Source of the DNA: Lathyrus oleraceus
Lineage: Eukaryota > Streptophyta > Magnoliopsida > Fabales > Fabaceae
Reading direction: 5' to 3'
DNA length: 64,000 nucleotides
Assembly: GCF_024323335.1 (NCBI RefSeq)
Contig: NC_066579.1
Span: 248,489,575 to 248,553,574, forward strand
Every line of letters starts with the position of its first letter. Positions within the stretch are counted from its first letter, which is position 1. Of this stretch, positions 33,211-44,698 are shown piece by piece. Under the pieces are notes generated by a model. It was not told the DNA's origin. It did no database searches and saw nothing but the letters and a program-made list of their open reading frames with translations. The position numbers and the translations under genes are program-made.

Positions 33211-33215
33211 CAGAC
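33211..33215. repeat. Target-site duplication of Tat-W, left copy
   Basis: CAGAC immediately left of the LTR; the identical pentamer is at 44694-44698. A perfect 5-bp duplication is what a Ty3/gypsy integrase makes. Confidence 0.95.
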
Positions 33216-34920
33216 TGTCGCAACCTGAAAAATACAGTGCGCGAAAAAACAACCGGCGAAAGAAAATGACAGAAGAGTCGCCACCGTGCGTTATTCATCC
33301 CAAAGGAGGGAAAGGAAACGCTCGAAGTAAACCTGAAAAAGGAAAGGACAAGACGGGGTCTCGCAACCAAATCTTGGGTTCGGGAGTCGGTTATGCAAAG
33401 GGAAGGTATTAGCACCCCTACGCATCCGTAGTACTCTACGGGATCCACTTTTGTAGTTCTTGTCTAAAGGTAGTGGGTTTATCTAATGTGTTATTTACTA
33501 AAACAAATGGTTAAATGAAAATGACTCGCGCGGATGTCACATCCACTACATACGTATCTCATCTGAATATGAGAATCAGAGTCTTCGTAGCTCGGCTGAC
33601 CTATGGGTTGGGGGGATGTGTGCTCGCTAAGACATCGCGTCTTATGCCCACGTATCTCATCTGGCCTGAGAATCAGAGCAAAACGTAGTTCGGCTAACTA
33701 CGGGGTTATGGATTGGGTTTTTGACGAACGACGTCACTACGCAATTTACCGGATGCTCGACCTTTGGAGACTTACTCGCCTGTAGTACAAGGAGTTAACG
33801 TGTTGATTTGGGTTTTAGGGTTTGGGATGCTCAAGGGCAAAAAGGCAGTCCTTGACGAAGGAACCGCGCTACTTGCAGGGATACAAACACTTACAAAACA
33901 AACATGTATAAAGTAAATGTGTCAACAAGGGGCTTAGAAGTAAATAAACAAAAGAAAACAAATGCCTCCTATCGAGGTCTTCCAGCTAAGAAAGCGATAA
34001 AATGCGGAAAAGAGGTAAAAGTACCACACAGATAAAGATCCGAAGCAACAGCAATTAAAGGAGTAAGAAACCCAGGGATCTCCCAAGCTAATGCCATCAA
34101 AGAAAGGTGAGTCAATACAGGTAATTGGAATGAACCTCCAGGGGGTATCCCACAAATAAAGTGGGAAAACCACGCAAACCATCTCTGCAAGAGTCTGTGA
34201 GCCCTCACAAAAACTCAACAAAAGGGTTAGTGAAACACGATAAGCATTTTTTTCATGGATAACAGTATGGTTTCAGAAACCTCAAACCCTGTGGCATACA
34301 TTTCAGAAATCATGTGATTAAACATTCAAGGCATAGGTTTCACCCATTCATGCATAATTAAACCCGTGGGCAAAAACATAATGAAATTCATCCATCATAA
34401 CTCATACATTCAGATGATCCAAATTAAGAGCATAAAATTATGGGAATGAGGCAAACCTAATGGGAGAGACCGGTTGAAATGTTAGGGTTTGCGTGAGATG
34501 GGGGTTGCTCTGAGTTCTCTGTCAGGTTCCTCTGCAGGTTTTGTCCAGGGTTTTGTTTCAAGGAAACCTCAGAGTATTTTGCTTCTCTTCCTTTTTCTGT
34601 CTGATCTCCCTCTTTTATAACCTGATTTTCATGGCTTTGTGGGCTCAAATGAGAGAGGTCCAAGTCCAAGTTTTTTCTATTATATTTTATTTATTTTTTT
34701 ATTATTATTTTTATTTATTTATTTATTTATTTACTTATTTATTTATTTATTTATTTATTCGTTTTTTTTTCTTCTTCTTTTTTTTTTGTTTTTTTTTCGC
34801 TTTTTTTTGTTTTTTTTCTTCTTCTTTTTTCTTGGATCTAATTCTGATTGACATGATGAAATGTAATATGAAATATTAAATGAATGCATGAATGAGGAGT
34901 GCAAATTTTGGGGTGTTACA
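33216..34920 (-). repeat. Tat-W 3' LTR (1705 bp)
   Basis: Minus strand begins TGTAACACCCCAAAATTTGC and ends GGTTGCGACA. TATA box TATAAAAG (minus strand) at 34612-34619. It contains an A/T microsatellite based on TTTA at about 34676-34760 followed by T-rich runs, which explains most of the length difference from the other LTR. GGTGGCGACTCT lies at 33274-33285, 58 nt from the LTR end. A 50-bp imperfect direct duplication (ACGTATCTCATCTG...) occurs at 33551 and 33651. Confidence 0.95.
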
Positions 34921-34935
34921 GCTGCCCCTATTCAA
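34921..34935 (-). promoter_or_regulatory. Polypurine tract of Tat-W
   Basis: The minus strand reads TTGAATAGGGGCAGC directly before the 3' LTR. Same core as in the Ogre elements. Confidence 0.82.
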
Positions 34936-37061
34936 TCATCAGCTAACCCGAGTAGGATGAAAGCGAACAGCTTATCAGACAAACGGGGTGAGCTGTGATT
35001 GAATACCAAAGACAGACCGAAAATTTGCGCTCCGAGAACACCACAAAAACGCGGAAATACACCGCGATGTTTATTTTTCTTCCGATCCTCTGACTGGATC
35101 TGAATCAGTCTTCTGGCTTAATCTGGAGTTTCGATCCTCTGGCTGAACCTATACTCAATTTAGTCCTCTGGTTGGATATTAATTTTGATCCTCGGGCTGG
35201 ATACGATTTTGATCTTCTGGCTAGATCTTCTTCGATCTTCTGGCTAGATCTCCTTCGTTTCGATTCTCTGGATGAATCTATTTCCTTTGATTCTCTGGCT
35301 GAATCTACTTCGATCTTCTGGCTAGATCTGAATTGTTGCGATTTTCGATCTTCTGGCTAGATCTTCTTTGTTTCGATTCTCTAGCTGAATCTACTTCGAT
35401 CTTCTGGCTAGATCTGGATTGTTTTGATGATAAATTCCCATCATTAGGATCCCGCATCTGAGGCATGCGCTGGTTGACCCTCTTATGAAATCTACACCCA
35501 ACCTTCATATTAGATGTGCAGCTTCGAGAATATTCCATTTTTGGGCTTCGTACATATTCTTCGGGCTAGAACATGTTGTAACGACTCCTCAATTAGACTT
35601 GGGCTTGCTGGGGAAATAAAGCTTGTAGGCAACTTCACTGGGGAATCTTCAAATTGAGCCTTAGGCTGGCTTACTGGAACACGATTCTCAGGCTGAATCT
35701 TCGAAATGACCCTCAGGCTGGAACACTGGAACACAATTCTCAGGCTGAATCTTCGAAATGACCCTCAAGCTGGATCACTGGAACACGATTCTCAGGTTGA
35801 ATCTTCGAAATGACCCTCAGGCTGGATCACTGGAAAATGATTCTCAGGCTGAATCTTCAAAACGACCCTCAGGCTGGATCACTCACGCTTGATCCTCTGG
35901 CTGGATCTCATGACCTTGGTTGTAAAGTAATTCTTCAGTCTGCTTGGAAGAACCTGTTTATCAGCTTATGTGTATGCTTGATATGATATGCATGCAAATG
36001 CAAATGTTATGCATGGTGTAAAAAGAAATCTGCTTGGGGAAGCAAACTCCGGTAGGGAACAGATCGATGTATCAATCCTTGAATGCTCTGTGGGGAATGA
36101 TCCGTCTGTCGGGACCAATGAGCCACCAAAAATAAATTGGATGCTTGAAAAGTTAACCTTGCGGGGGGAGTATCAACTATGGAAACTTTGTTCGGCGAGG
36201 CTCTGTGAGGAGAGTCTGTGGGGAAAACACTTCGTGGGGAAATGTCGTAGGAAACGACCTTTGTTGGAGATATGAACTTGCTAAATGCCCTCAAGTTGGG
36301 GATTAACAAATCTGTTAAAAATAATCTGCTGGGGAATGAGATGAACATTGGGAACACCACCCTCTCATCTATTGGTTATGCAACCACTCCGATGTTGCTA
36401 GGAAGATACAGTCTGACACTGTTAACTCCGCTGGGATATATAGTCTGGATACTGTCAACTCTGTTGGGGAACATGCTCTGCTGAGGAGAGACTTTGTCAA
36501 CCGCTTGGGGATGAGGATTCATGACTTGGCATCCGGTTCCTGTGACCTGCAACCAAAAATACATGTATGCCTCGGGGGAATTACTCGGTTTGAATTCACC
36601 GTCCGGGATTAAGCACATTCAAAGCAATTTTAAATGTTTTCCTGTGCAAATCATCTGCAAAAGCCACCATTATGTTCATATGCAATATGTTTTATCAAAA
36701 ATTCGGACATTTTTGCAAACAAACTGATAAATGAAAACTAAAGAGGCTCTTTAACTGAATTATTCGACTCTTACTGGGGAGAAAATTTGTGCCAGGAATA
36801 GGCGAGGGTATCAGGAAGTTGATCCCTGAAAAGAGGTGATCGCTATAAAAAGAGAACTATCCTAATGGCAATGGGGATACGGGGTCCCACCGAGTTTCGA
36901 CTCTACTATGGCTCGTATGTCCTCAAGACGCTCTGCTCATCTTGCTTTCTGAAGTGGATGATTAGTCGATCTTTAACCTTCGAAGATTGCCGGATTGAAT
37001 GAAACGGTGATATAACACTGATGAACTCAGATCACAGTCATTCGCTTATTCCCTAACTTTT
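34936..37061 (-). repeat. Tat-W 3' untranslated region with two tandem-repeat arrays
   Basis: No gene. At 35085-35420 about a dozen degenerate 18-45 bp units share the core GATCTTCTGGCTAGATCT. At 35673-35880 four full copies of a 52-bp unit start at 35673, 35725, 35777 and 35829 (ACTGGAACACGATTCTC..., GACCCTCAGGCTGGATC). Both arrays share the word CTGGCTGGATC, so the second probably grew out of the first. The remainder, up to 37061, is unique non-coding sequence. Frames such as 35988-36275 are chance. Confidence 0.85.
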
Positions 37062-37262
37062 GCCTGGATCGCCCCCTTTTCGGGTTTTCAATCCACCGGG
37101 ATACCCATTTTTGCCTGAGCCTCCCTTTTGGGTTTTCGACTCACCGGGTGTACTCTTTTTTTATATCCCTAATTTTTGGCCGAACCTCTTTATTCTTTTT
37201 TTTTTTGGTTTGTCGGGATGCCCTTTTTTTGCCTGGACTATTCTTTTTATCGTCCAGCGGGT
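37062..37262 (-). ncRNA. Post-pol stem-loop array of Tat-W
   Basis: The minus strand holds units with the same plan as in Ogre-B and Ogre-C: GGATTG paired with CGATCC around CCCGAAAAGGG (37062-37098), TGAGTC paired with GGCTCA around CCCAAAAGGG (37113-37148), a weaker unit near 37160-37215, and TGGAC paired with GTCCA (37220-37258). Pairing is kept although bases differ from Ogre-C. Confidence 0.58.
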
Positions 37263-37267
37263 CTATT

Positions 37268-38650
37268 TTATGCGAAGTATTTATTTTTTTAACTGCGTCT
37301 GAGTTAATAGGGGACGGGAATCCTTCGCCATCCATGGTTGTTAGCGTCAAAGCTCCGCCATAGAAAATCCTTTTTAACCACGTACGGACCCTCATAGTTC
37401 GGTGTCCATTTGCCCCTGCGATCTGTGTTGGGAGGAAGAAATCTTTTGAGTACCAATTCACCGACTTGATACCCCCGAGGGCGCACTTTCTGACCAAATG
37501 CTTTCTTCATTTGTCTCTGACCGAGATACGTCAATTCTGGGTACGTAGTTCCAGCATAGCACCTTAATCATCGAAGACAAGGTAAACAAAGCATCAGCAA
37601 ATTGGTTTTCTTCAAAAGAAAGTCAACAATCTTCTCGTGTAGTCTCCGTAAGGAGCCAAATGAGGTTTAGGTGTATACCATTTCCCGTTGGTTTGATTGA
37701 TGACCAAAGCTGAATCCCCGTATACATCCAGGGTTTTAATCAGTATATTGACGGCTTCCTCAAGTCTTAGGATACAAGCTTCGTATTCGGCTTCATTGTT
37801 GGTGCAGGGAAAAGTTATTCTGGCACCAAATGGCATATGAACCCCCTTCCGGTGTGATCAACACTACACCAACTCCGCGACCATTGACGTGGACCGCCCC
37901 ATCAAACATCATAACCCATTTGGATTCAGGGTCAGGCCCCTCCTCCGGGAGTGGTTCCTCTCAATCTTTCGATATGAGAAACATGATGTCCTCATCAGGA
38001 AAGTCAAACCTCATAGGTTGGTAATCATCAATCGGTTGCTCTGCAAGATAGTCTGACAAGACACTTCCCTTGATGGCTTTTTGTGAAGTGTATTGGATGT
38101 CATACTCGGTCTGTATCATTTGTCACGTAGTAACCTTTCCGGTAAGTGTTGGCTTTTCAAAAATATACTTGTCTGGATCCATTTTTGATATCAATAGTGT
38201 CGTGTGAGTCAACATAAACTGTCTTAGTCGGCGAGCAGCCCATGCCAAAGCGCGGCAAGTTTTCTCGAGCAATGAGTATCTTTGTTCACAGTCGGTAAAC
38301 TTTTGCTAAGGTAGTATATTGCATGCTCTTTTCGACCTGACTCGTCATGCTGACCGAGCACACAACCCATTGACCTTTCTAACACAGTCAAGTACATGAT
38401 CAACGGTCTTTCCTCTCGGCCTGTAGACTTGCCCCGATCTTGATCTCTTTCTTGTCGTCTGCGGTACCGATGTTGACGGTCTCAATCACCTCCTGATAAG
38501 GTGTAATAGCTCGGTCCTCCTGTTTCAACAATCTGGCTAACCCTTCAGGCAATTCACAATCTTCCTCAACCCCTTCTTCGGCTTAATAGATAGGATTGTC
38601 GAAGTCATACTTGGCCATAGCAGTGTCGTTAGTAGTGAGATTCGGGTGGT
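37268..38650 (-). pseudogene. pol: Tat-W pol remnant: RT and integrase cores deleted
   Basis: Three pieces survive. (a) 38650-38410: the acidic region before RT, ending at KEIKIGASLQ, with a TAA at 38584-38586. (b) About 38410-37560: RT connection and RNase H (YFEKPTL-like stretch, FDGAV, then NNEAEYEACILRLEEAV), with several frameshifts and stops. (c) 37534-37268: the integrase C-terminal part (KVRPRGYQVGELVLK, WTPNYEGPYVVKK). Between a and b about 360 codons including the YVDD box are missing, and between b and c the whole integrase core. The two junctions are abrupt. The element could not make RT or integrase. Confidence 0.85.
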
Positions 38651-38928
38651 CCGCTATGCATGATGGAGGATCATGCTTTACCTTAGAATGAGAGATTTTT
38701 TTTTTGGAAAGAAAGAAAAAACGAAAAAAGAAATATTGCCATTTTTTTTTGTAAAAAAAAACTGAAAGAAAGAGAACACAAAATTGTTTGCAAAAGTCGT
38801 CCTTTATTGATGATAAAAATAATTGCGAAATGTAACTAAATGGATGGCCCTACAAATGTGCCGTTACACCTTGGGCAAAGTGTAAGACTTTATTATGCAT
38901 GTGATAAAAGGAAAACAATAAAAATTAC
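38651..38928 (-). other. Tat-W spacer between protease and pol, probable intron
   Basis: Non-coding, with T-rich and A-rich runs. The donor-like GTAATT at 38928 overlaps the protease stop, as in Ogre-B and Ogre-D. I could not fix an acceptor that keeps the frame. Confidence 0.5.
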
Positions 38929-40808
38929 TCCTTCAGTAGAGTAAACCGGACGACTTTTTCGGACGACCAATTGTCGAGCTTTTCTCCTGGGACACACGGG
39001 CGAATCCAGCTATCTAAGTCACAGTCACTGTCAGCCTTGTCTTCATCTGCAGCATTGACGATGTGGGGAGAAACCAAACCCCCGCTGGAGAGAGTACCGG
39101 TTTCATTCTTTTGAGATCCCGGAGCATACCCCAATCCAAACTTGTCTTCTTTGATGACTGGCTCCACAAATTTGCCCCAGCCTTGGGCATCACCAGCTTT
39201 AACCACTTCGACAGCTTGCTTGTATGAAGAGATAGAAGTCCCGACCTTCTCAAACTCAGGTGAAAAGACAGCTTCGGGCGCGACCTCATTGATGTGTATG
39301 GCTTCGAAGCCCTGACACAGCATCTCGTGCATCTCGCCGTCCATCTCTACATACTTAAATGTAGACAGGTGGCTAACAAAAATATCCTCTTCACCACATA
39401 CAGTGACGACCTGACCTTCTAGTTCATAATTGAGCTTCTGGTGGAGGGTAGAAGTAACAGCACCGGTAACATGAATCCAAGGCCGACCTAGCAGACAGTT
39501 GTAGGCAGGGTGGATATCCATCACATAAAATGTGCTCTCGAACACCTGCGGTCCAATCTTAACTGGAAACTCAACTTCGCCAAAGACTGCTCTCTTAGAG
39601 CCATCAAAAGCCCTCTCAACTAAGTTACTTGGCCTCAGGATGGTGTCATCGCAATCCAACTTCATTAAGGCTTTCTTTGGAAGAACATTCAGAGAAGAGC
39701 GTGTATCAACCAAAACATGGGAAAGCATCACCCCTTTGCACTCCATTATGATATGCAAGGCTTTGTTGTGATTCCTCCCCTCAGATGTCAGGTCATTATC
39801 GGTGAAACCTAGCCCCCGGCTAGCGTTTACATTGGAAACTACCGACTCCAGCTGGTTAGCAGTTATCTCCGGTGGAACATAGGCCATATTTAGTACTTTC
39901 AACAAGGCTGCTCTGTGCGCCTCAGAGCACAGCAATAGTGAGAGAATGGAGATCTTTGTGGGTGTTTGATTTAGCCGGTCGACTACCTTGTAGTCACTTT
40001 TCTTGATAATCCTCATAAACTCATCCACTTCCTTCTCGAATGCGGTCTTAGGAGGATCTTCCTCAGTAGTAACCTCTTCGGCGGCCATCTGTTTCCCTTT
40101 AGCCTTGGCAGCTGCCTCGGCTTCAGTATTCGCGCGTAATGTTGATGGTGCAAATAGGCGTCCACTACGAGTGAAGCCACCAACCCCTCCAACATTGTCT
40201 ACAGCGGAGCTACCAATGTCAATGTCTTCTTCGTTAACTTTCTGCCCCTGGCAGTAGATATCAGCCCCATAGTGCCACGGGATAGCACTGTCTTTCTCAT
40301 ATGGAACGGGTCCTGGTATTGTGATGGTGATCGGACCAACCAAAGTCGGTTGAGGGCTGTCAGAGTAAATTGCAACTGGTGCTGAACTTTCGATGTTCAC
40401 CACTGCTGGTTCTGTACTTTCTGGGAAATATATTGTTGTCGGAGCGAGTCTCTCGGGAACATATATTTCTTCAGGGGTGAAATAAAACGTCACTGTCGAT
40501 ACATCAATCTTCACTAGACGGGCCTGATCGAACTGAAGACAACCTTCATCTATCAGTTGCTGAATACCCCTTCTCAAACTGTCACATCCAATTTCGGCAG
40601 CTTGACAATTTCTGCATTCTTCCCCACAGCCCGAGAAAATATGTCCTTTCAGAAGTCGGTCTTTAGCCACCGATAGCGAAGTCTTCACCTTAGTCACATC
40701 AGAAACCAAATTCAAAGTTTCCCCATTATCAACAGCATTAATCCTCTGCCCACCGTGAGCCGGCATCTGGTTCTGGATAACATTAGGCACCGGAGAAAAA
40801 TTGATAGC
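38925..40808 (-). pseudogene. Tat-W gag-pro: long protease ORF with changed active site
   Basis: The longest frame among the retroelements (621 residues from the Met at 40790), in frame with the zinc-knuckle frame upstream but cut off from it by TAG at 40809-40811. Features by residue: Cys cluster CRNCQAAEIGC (59-69) followed by RGIQQLIDEG; a Pro/Thr-rich linker; FTRSGRLFAP (206-215); a charged Ala/Glu-rich segment; the retropepsin domain from about 350 with the active-site triplet Asp362-Thr-Arg where family members have Asp-Thr/Ser-Gly; LLGRPWIH as the C-terminal flap strand. Gly-to-Arg should abolish activity. The stop at 38925 overlaps a splice-donor sequence. Confidence 0.87.
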
Positions 40809-41988
40809 CTAGGCATCTCTCAAATCTTGTACCTTTAACTGGAGAGCCTTGCAATTATCTGTAGTATGGCCAGGTGCGTTGGAGTGAAAAGCACATCTGT
40901 CGTTGACATCATAACCTCTAGGCAAATTATTGGGATCGATTGGTGGGGCCAGAGTTCTCAACGTAACCAGATTCATGTCAATCAGCTTGGGAAGTAATAC
41001 TGAATAAGGCATTGGGATTGGCTCGATGACCCGGTCCGTCTGCCTTGGACGTTGTTGATAGTGTCTCCGCTGACCCGGCAAAGCTGATTGACGGGCAAGC
41101 AGCCAATCTCTCAATATAATTGCCTTGAAGAGTGTTCATGAACATGTCTGCCATCTCCCTTTCAGACATAGGGGGTTGGACAGGCGCAGCAATCTGTCTC
41201 CAACGCTGAGCATACTCTCTAAAGGTTTCCTTGGCAGTCTGAGACATACCTTGCAATAAGGTCCGATTTGGAGCCATGTCCAAGTTGTATTGATATTGCT
41301 TGACAAAAGCCTCTGCCAAGTCTTTCCAGCTCTTGATGGTAGTACGAGACAAATGAGAATACCATTCACGAGAAGCTCCAGTTAGACTGTCTTCAAAATA
41401 GTACATCCACAGCTTTTCATCTTCCGGGTGAGCTCCCAACCTTCCGAGATAAGATTGGAGATGAGTGTGTGGGCAAGAAGCCCCGTTGTATTTCTCAAAA
41501 GTAGGGGGTTTGAACTTGTGAGGAATCCTTACTCCCTGAACCAGACCAAGATTTGTGACATCAAAGCCTAAGGAATTTTGAGACTCCAAAGATTTGAGCT
41601 TCTCAGCAAGCTCATCCATACGGCGAGTGGTCTCGAGGGCCTCGTCGTGCAAAGAAAATTGATCATACTGATAATCTTCAGTAACGGGGCGCCCGTTAAT
41701 CCGAATTCCTTGATTCACATTGTACCTTCCGCCAATACCATTTCCAATATTACCCGGGTTTCCATCAGCATTTGCGTTACCCGCGTTACCAGTGTTCACA
41801 GGGTTATCAGCGTTCCCAGGGTTACCAGGGTTTCCCTCAGCATTTGGTATCTCCACCTCCGGATCGGGTCTCGGTTGCTCAACCAATTCCCTCAGCTTCT
41901 CCTGGCCTTCTGCCATACCAGTCATCAATGTCATGAACTGATCCATCCTTTCACGCATATCAGCCAGCTCTTTCTGTACTTGGTCCAT
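40809..41988 (-). pseudogene. gag: Tat-W gag with internal deletion
   Basis: I take the Met at 41986-41988 (MDQVQKELADMRERM, a coiled coil) as start; the open frame extends upstream to 42291, but that part is not gag-like. An Asn/Gly/Pro-rich low-complexity stretch (GNPGN, GNADN, GNAGN) follows, then capsid (FEKYNGASCPHTHLQSY, DSLTGASREWYSHL). The frame fails near 41125, just after LQGNYIERL, and resumes in another frame (41114-40812) near PGQRRHYQQRPRQ, so roughly 140 codons seem lost. The second piece holds the zinc knuckle in variant form CAFHSNAPGHTTDNC and ends at TAG 40809-40811. Confidence 0.86.
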
Positions 41989-42993
41989 CGCTAGTTGTGG
42001 ACGATTTTCCTTTGTCGGGTACCTGTGGACTCGCTTGGGACCAATAACTGCCTGATACAAGGAACAAACATTAGACACTGCGATGACACCTGCAAAACAG
42101 ACAAGGGTTAATATGCATGGTATGCGATGCACTGCTTGTTCAGTTTTAAGGCACCCTCGTTTTGAAAGGGAATACCCTGCAAATGAATAAGCATGAGATG
42201 TTGGATGCAAATATGCAGATGATGTTATGCAATGCAAAGGCATGTCAATCAGAATTGATGGATCCGCTTGAACATCTGGAGAGAAATTCACTGAGGAATA
42301 TAATACAAGACCAAAACTCTGCTCCAGAAAACCGGGTTGGTTGGAAGTTAAGGTTTCCTGAATTTAGCCCACCCCTCACTGGTAGGTTCTAAGAACAGAA
42401 GTTCGTCAGCTTCAGCCCTTCAGTCGCGAATAATACGTTTACCACTGAAGGTTTGGTATTATTACGGGATAAAAGACCTCCATTGACTCCCCTCAATAGG
42501 ACATCCTAATAGCAAGTTCCCAGTCTCGGGATCCTCGGATTGAGCAGCGAGAATGCGCCCACCAGAGCTAACATAATCACGTCTCGGAGGAGAGGCCGCG
42601 ACTGAGTTCTCGGGAAATGGTCACCAGAGTCGACGATTTCTAGAGGAACATCCTGCCGTTACGGAACACCCGTAAGAAATAATATATCCAAAAGAAACCT
42701 CGTCTGGGTGTGATTCTTCACGAACGACTTAACGTATCAACACACCATGCAAGCCTCATGATTATCCACTCTAAAACCTGTGTGTACACTCAAGCCTGGG
42801 TAATGGGCTTATCTCTCATAGAACACCCCATCCCAACAAACAAACAAACAGATCCCACAGATACAACAGATGCATGCAAGCAGGTAAGCAAATAAATGTA
42901 CAAAAGCATGAACACCCAATAAACAAGAAATTCACAAAAGCTAGGAGGGACTCGCTTAGGGAAGATGGACCAGCAAGAGGTCAACTTCTTAGT
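41989..42993 (-). other. Tat-W 5' untranslated leader
   Basis: About 1 kb from the primer site to the gag start. Upstream in-frame codons to 42291 are open but show no resemblance to gag. There is no ORF1 here, unlike in the Ogre elements. Confidence 0.65.
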
Positions 42994-42995
42994 GT

Positions 42996-43014
42996 CCCCA
43001 GCAGAGTCGCCAGC
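42996..43014 (-). promoter_or_regulatory. Primer-binding site of Tat-W
   Basis: The minus strand has TGGCGACTCTGCTGGGGA two bases from the LTR end (GC spacer). It is identical to the Ogre-A and Ogre-D sites, so these families use the same primer. Confidence 0.92.
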
Positions 43015-44693
43015 TGTCGCAACCTGAAAAATACAGTGCGCGAAAAAACAACCGGCGAAAGAAAATGACAGAAGAGTCGCCACCGTGCGTTATTCATCCC
43101 AAAGGAGGGAAAGGAAACGCTCGAAGTAAACCTGAAAAAGGAAAGGACAGGACGGGGTCTCACAACCAAATCTTGGGTTCGGGAGTCAGTTATGCGAAGG
43201 GAAGGTATTAGCACCCCTACGCATCCGTAGTACTCTACGGGGTCCACTTTTGTAGTTCTTGTCTAAAGGGTGTGGGTTTATCTAATGTGTTATTTACTAA
43301 AAAAAAAGGTTAAATGAAAATGACTCGCGCGGATGTCGCATCCACTGCATACGTATCTCATCTGAATATGAGAATCAGAGTCTTCGTAGCTCGGCTGACC
43401 TATGGGTTAGGGGCATGTGTGCTCGCTAAGACATCGCGTCTTATGCCTACGTATCTCATCTGGCCTGAGAATCAGAGCAAAACGTAGTTCGGCTAACTAC
43501 GGGGTTATGGATTGGGTTTTGGACGAACGACGTCACTACGCAATGTACCGGATGCTCGACCTTTGGAGACTTACTCGCCTGTAGTAGAAGGAGTTAACGT
43601 GTTGCTTTGGGTTTTAAGGTTTGGGATGCTCAAGGGCAAAAAGGCAGTCCTTCACGAAGGAACCACGCTACTTGCAGGGATACGAACACATACAAAACAA
43701 ACATGTATAAAGTAAATGTGTCAACAAGGGGCTCAAAAGTAAATAAACAAAAGAAAACAAATGCCTCCTATCGAGGTCTTCCAGCTAAGAAAGCGATAAA
43801 ATGCGGAAAAGAGGTAAAAGTACCACACGGATAAAGATCCAAAGTAACAACAATTAAAGGAGTAAGAAACCCAGGGATCTCCCAAGCTAATGCCATCAAA
43901 GAAAGGTGAGTCAGTACAGGTAATTGGAATGAACCTTCAGGGGGTATCCCACAAATAAAGTGGGAAAACCACGCAAACCATCTCTGCAAGAGTCTGTGAG
44001 CCCTCACAAAAACTCAACAAAAGGGTTAGTGAAACACGATAAGCATTTTTTTCATGGATAACAGTATGGTTTCAGAAACCTCAAACCCTGTGGCATACAT
44101 TTCAGAAATCATGTGATTAAACATTCAAGGCATAGGTTTCACCCATTCATGCATAATTAAACCCGTGGGCAAAAACATAATGAAATTCATCCATCATACC
44201 TCATACATTCAGATGATCCAAATTAAGAGCATAAAATTATGGGAATGAGGCAAACCTAATGGGAGAGACCGGTTGAAATGTTAGGGTTTGCGTGAGATGG
44301 GGGTTGCTCTGAGTTCTCTGTCAGGTTCCTCTGTAGGTTTTGTCCAGGGTTTTGTTTCAGGGAAACCTCAGAGTATTTTGCTTCTCTTCCTTTTTCTGTC
44401 TGATCTCCCTCTTTTATAACCTGATTTTCATGGCTTTATGGGCTCAAATGAGAGAGGTCCAAGTCCAAGTTTTTTCTATTATATTTTAATTATTTTTTTA
44501 TTATTATTTTTATTTATTTATTTATTTATTTTTCGTTTTTTTTTCTTCTTTTCTTTTCTGTTTTTTTTTTTCTTTTTTTTCTTTTTTTTTTTCGCTTTTT
44601 TTTCTTGGATCTAATTCTGATTGACATGATGAAATGCAATATGAAATGCTAAATTAATGCATGAATGAGGAGGACAAATTTTGGGGTGTTACA
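43015..44693 (-). repeat. Tat-W 5' LTR (1679 bp)
   Basis: Near-identical copy of 33216-34920. TATA box TATAAAAG (minus strand) at 44411-44418. The T-rich microsatellite is shorter than in the 3' LTR. GGTGGCGACTCT at 43073-43084, 58 nt from the end. Confidence 0.95.
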
Positions 44694-44698
44694 CAGAC
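44694..44698. repeat. Target-site duplication of Tat-W, right copy
   Basis: CAGAC, identical to 33211-33215. Confidence 0.95.

Larger units (their letters stand above)
31198..33215 (+). mobile_element. Ogre-C, left segment: 5'-truncated, up to the Tat-W insertion
   Basis: Starts abruptly inside the RNase H domain and runs through integrase into the post-pol region. It continues at 44699 after Tat-W. The join is confirmed by Ogre-B: the uninterrupted paralogous sequence around 20570-20650 (minus strand) aligns across the two Ogre-C flanks once Tat-W and one CAGAC are removed. Confidence 0.88.
33216..44693 (-). mobile_element. Tat-W: full-length Tat/Ogre-lineage retrotransposon, internally deleted
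   Basis: An 11,478-bp element with two LTRs, perfect CAGAC duplication, primer site, gag, gag-pro, pol remnants, 3' repeat region and polypurine tract. Its LTRs (1.7 kb) differ in sequence from the Ogre LTRs, and it has no ORF1 upstream of gag, so it is a separate Tat-lineage family. RT and integrase are largely deleted. The two LTRs differ at four positions in the first 200 aligned bases, so insertion is fairly recent but not new. Confidence 0.93.

Noticed and set aside
34541..34879. Open frame rich in Phe, Tyr and Leu that looks like membrane segments
   Set aside because: It is the T-rich TTTA microsatellite inside the Tat-W LTR read as protein.
40003..40257. Plus-strand frames inside Tat-W gag-pro
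   Set aside because: They are antisense shadows of the 621-codon minus-strand frame.
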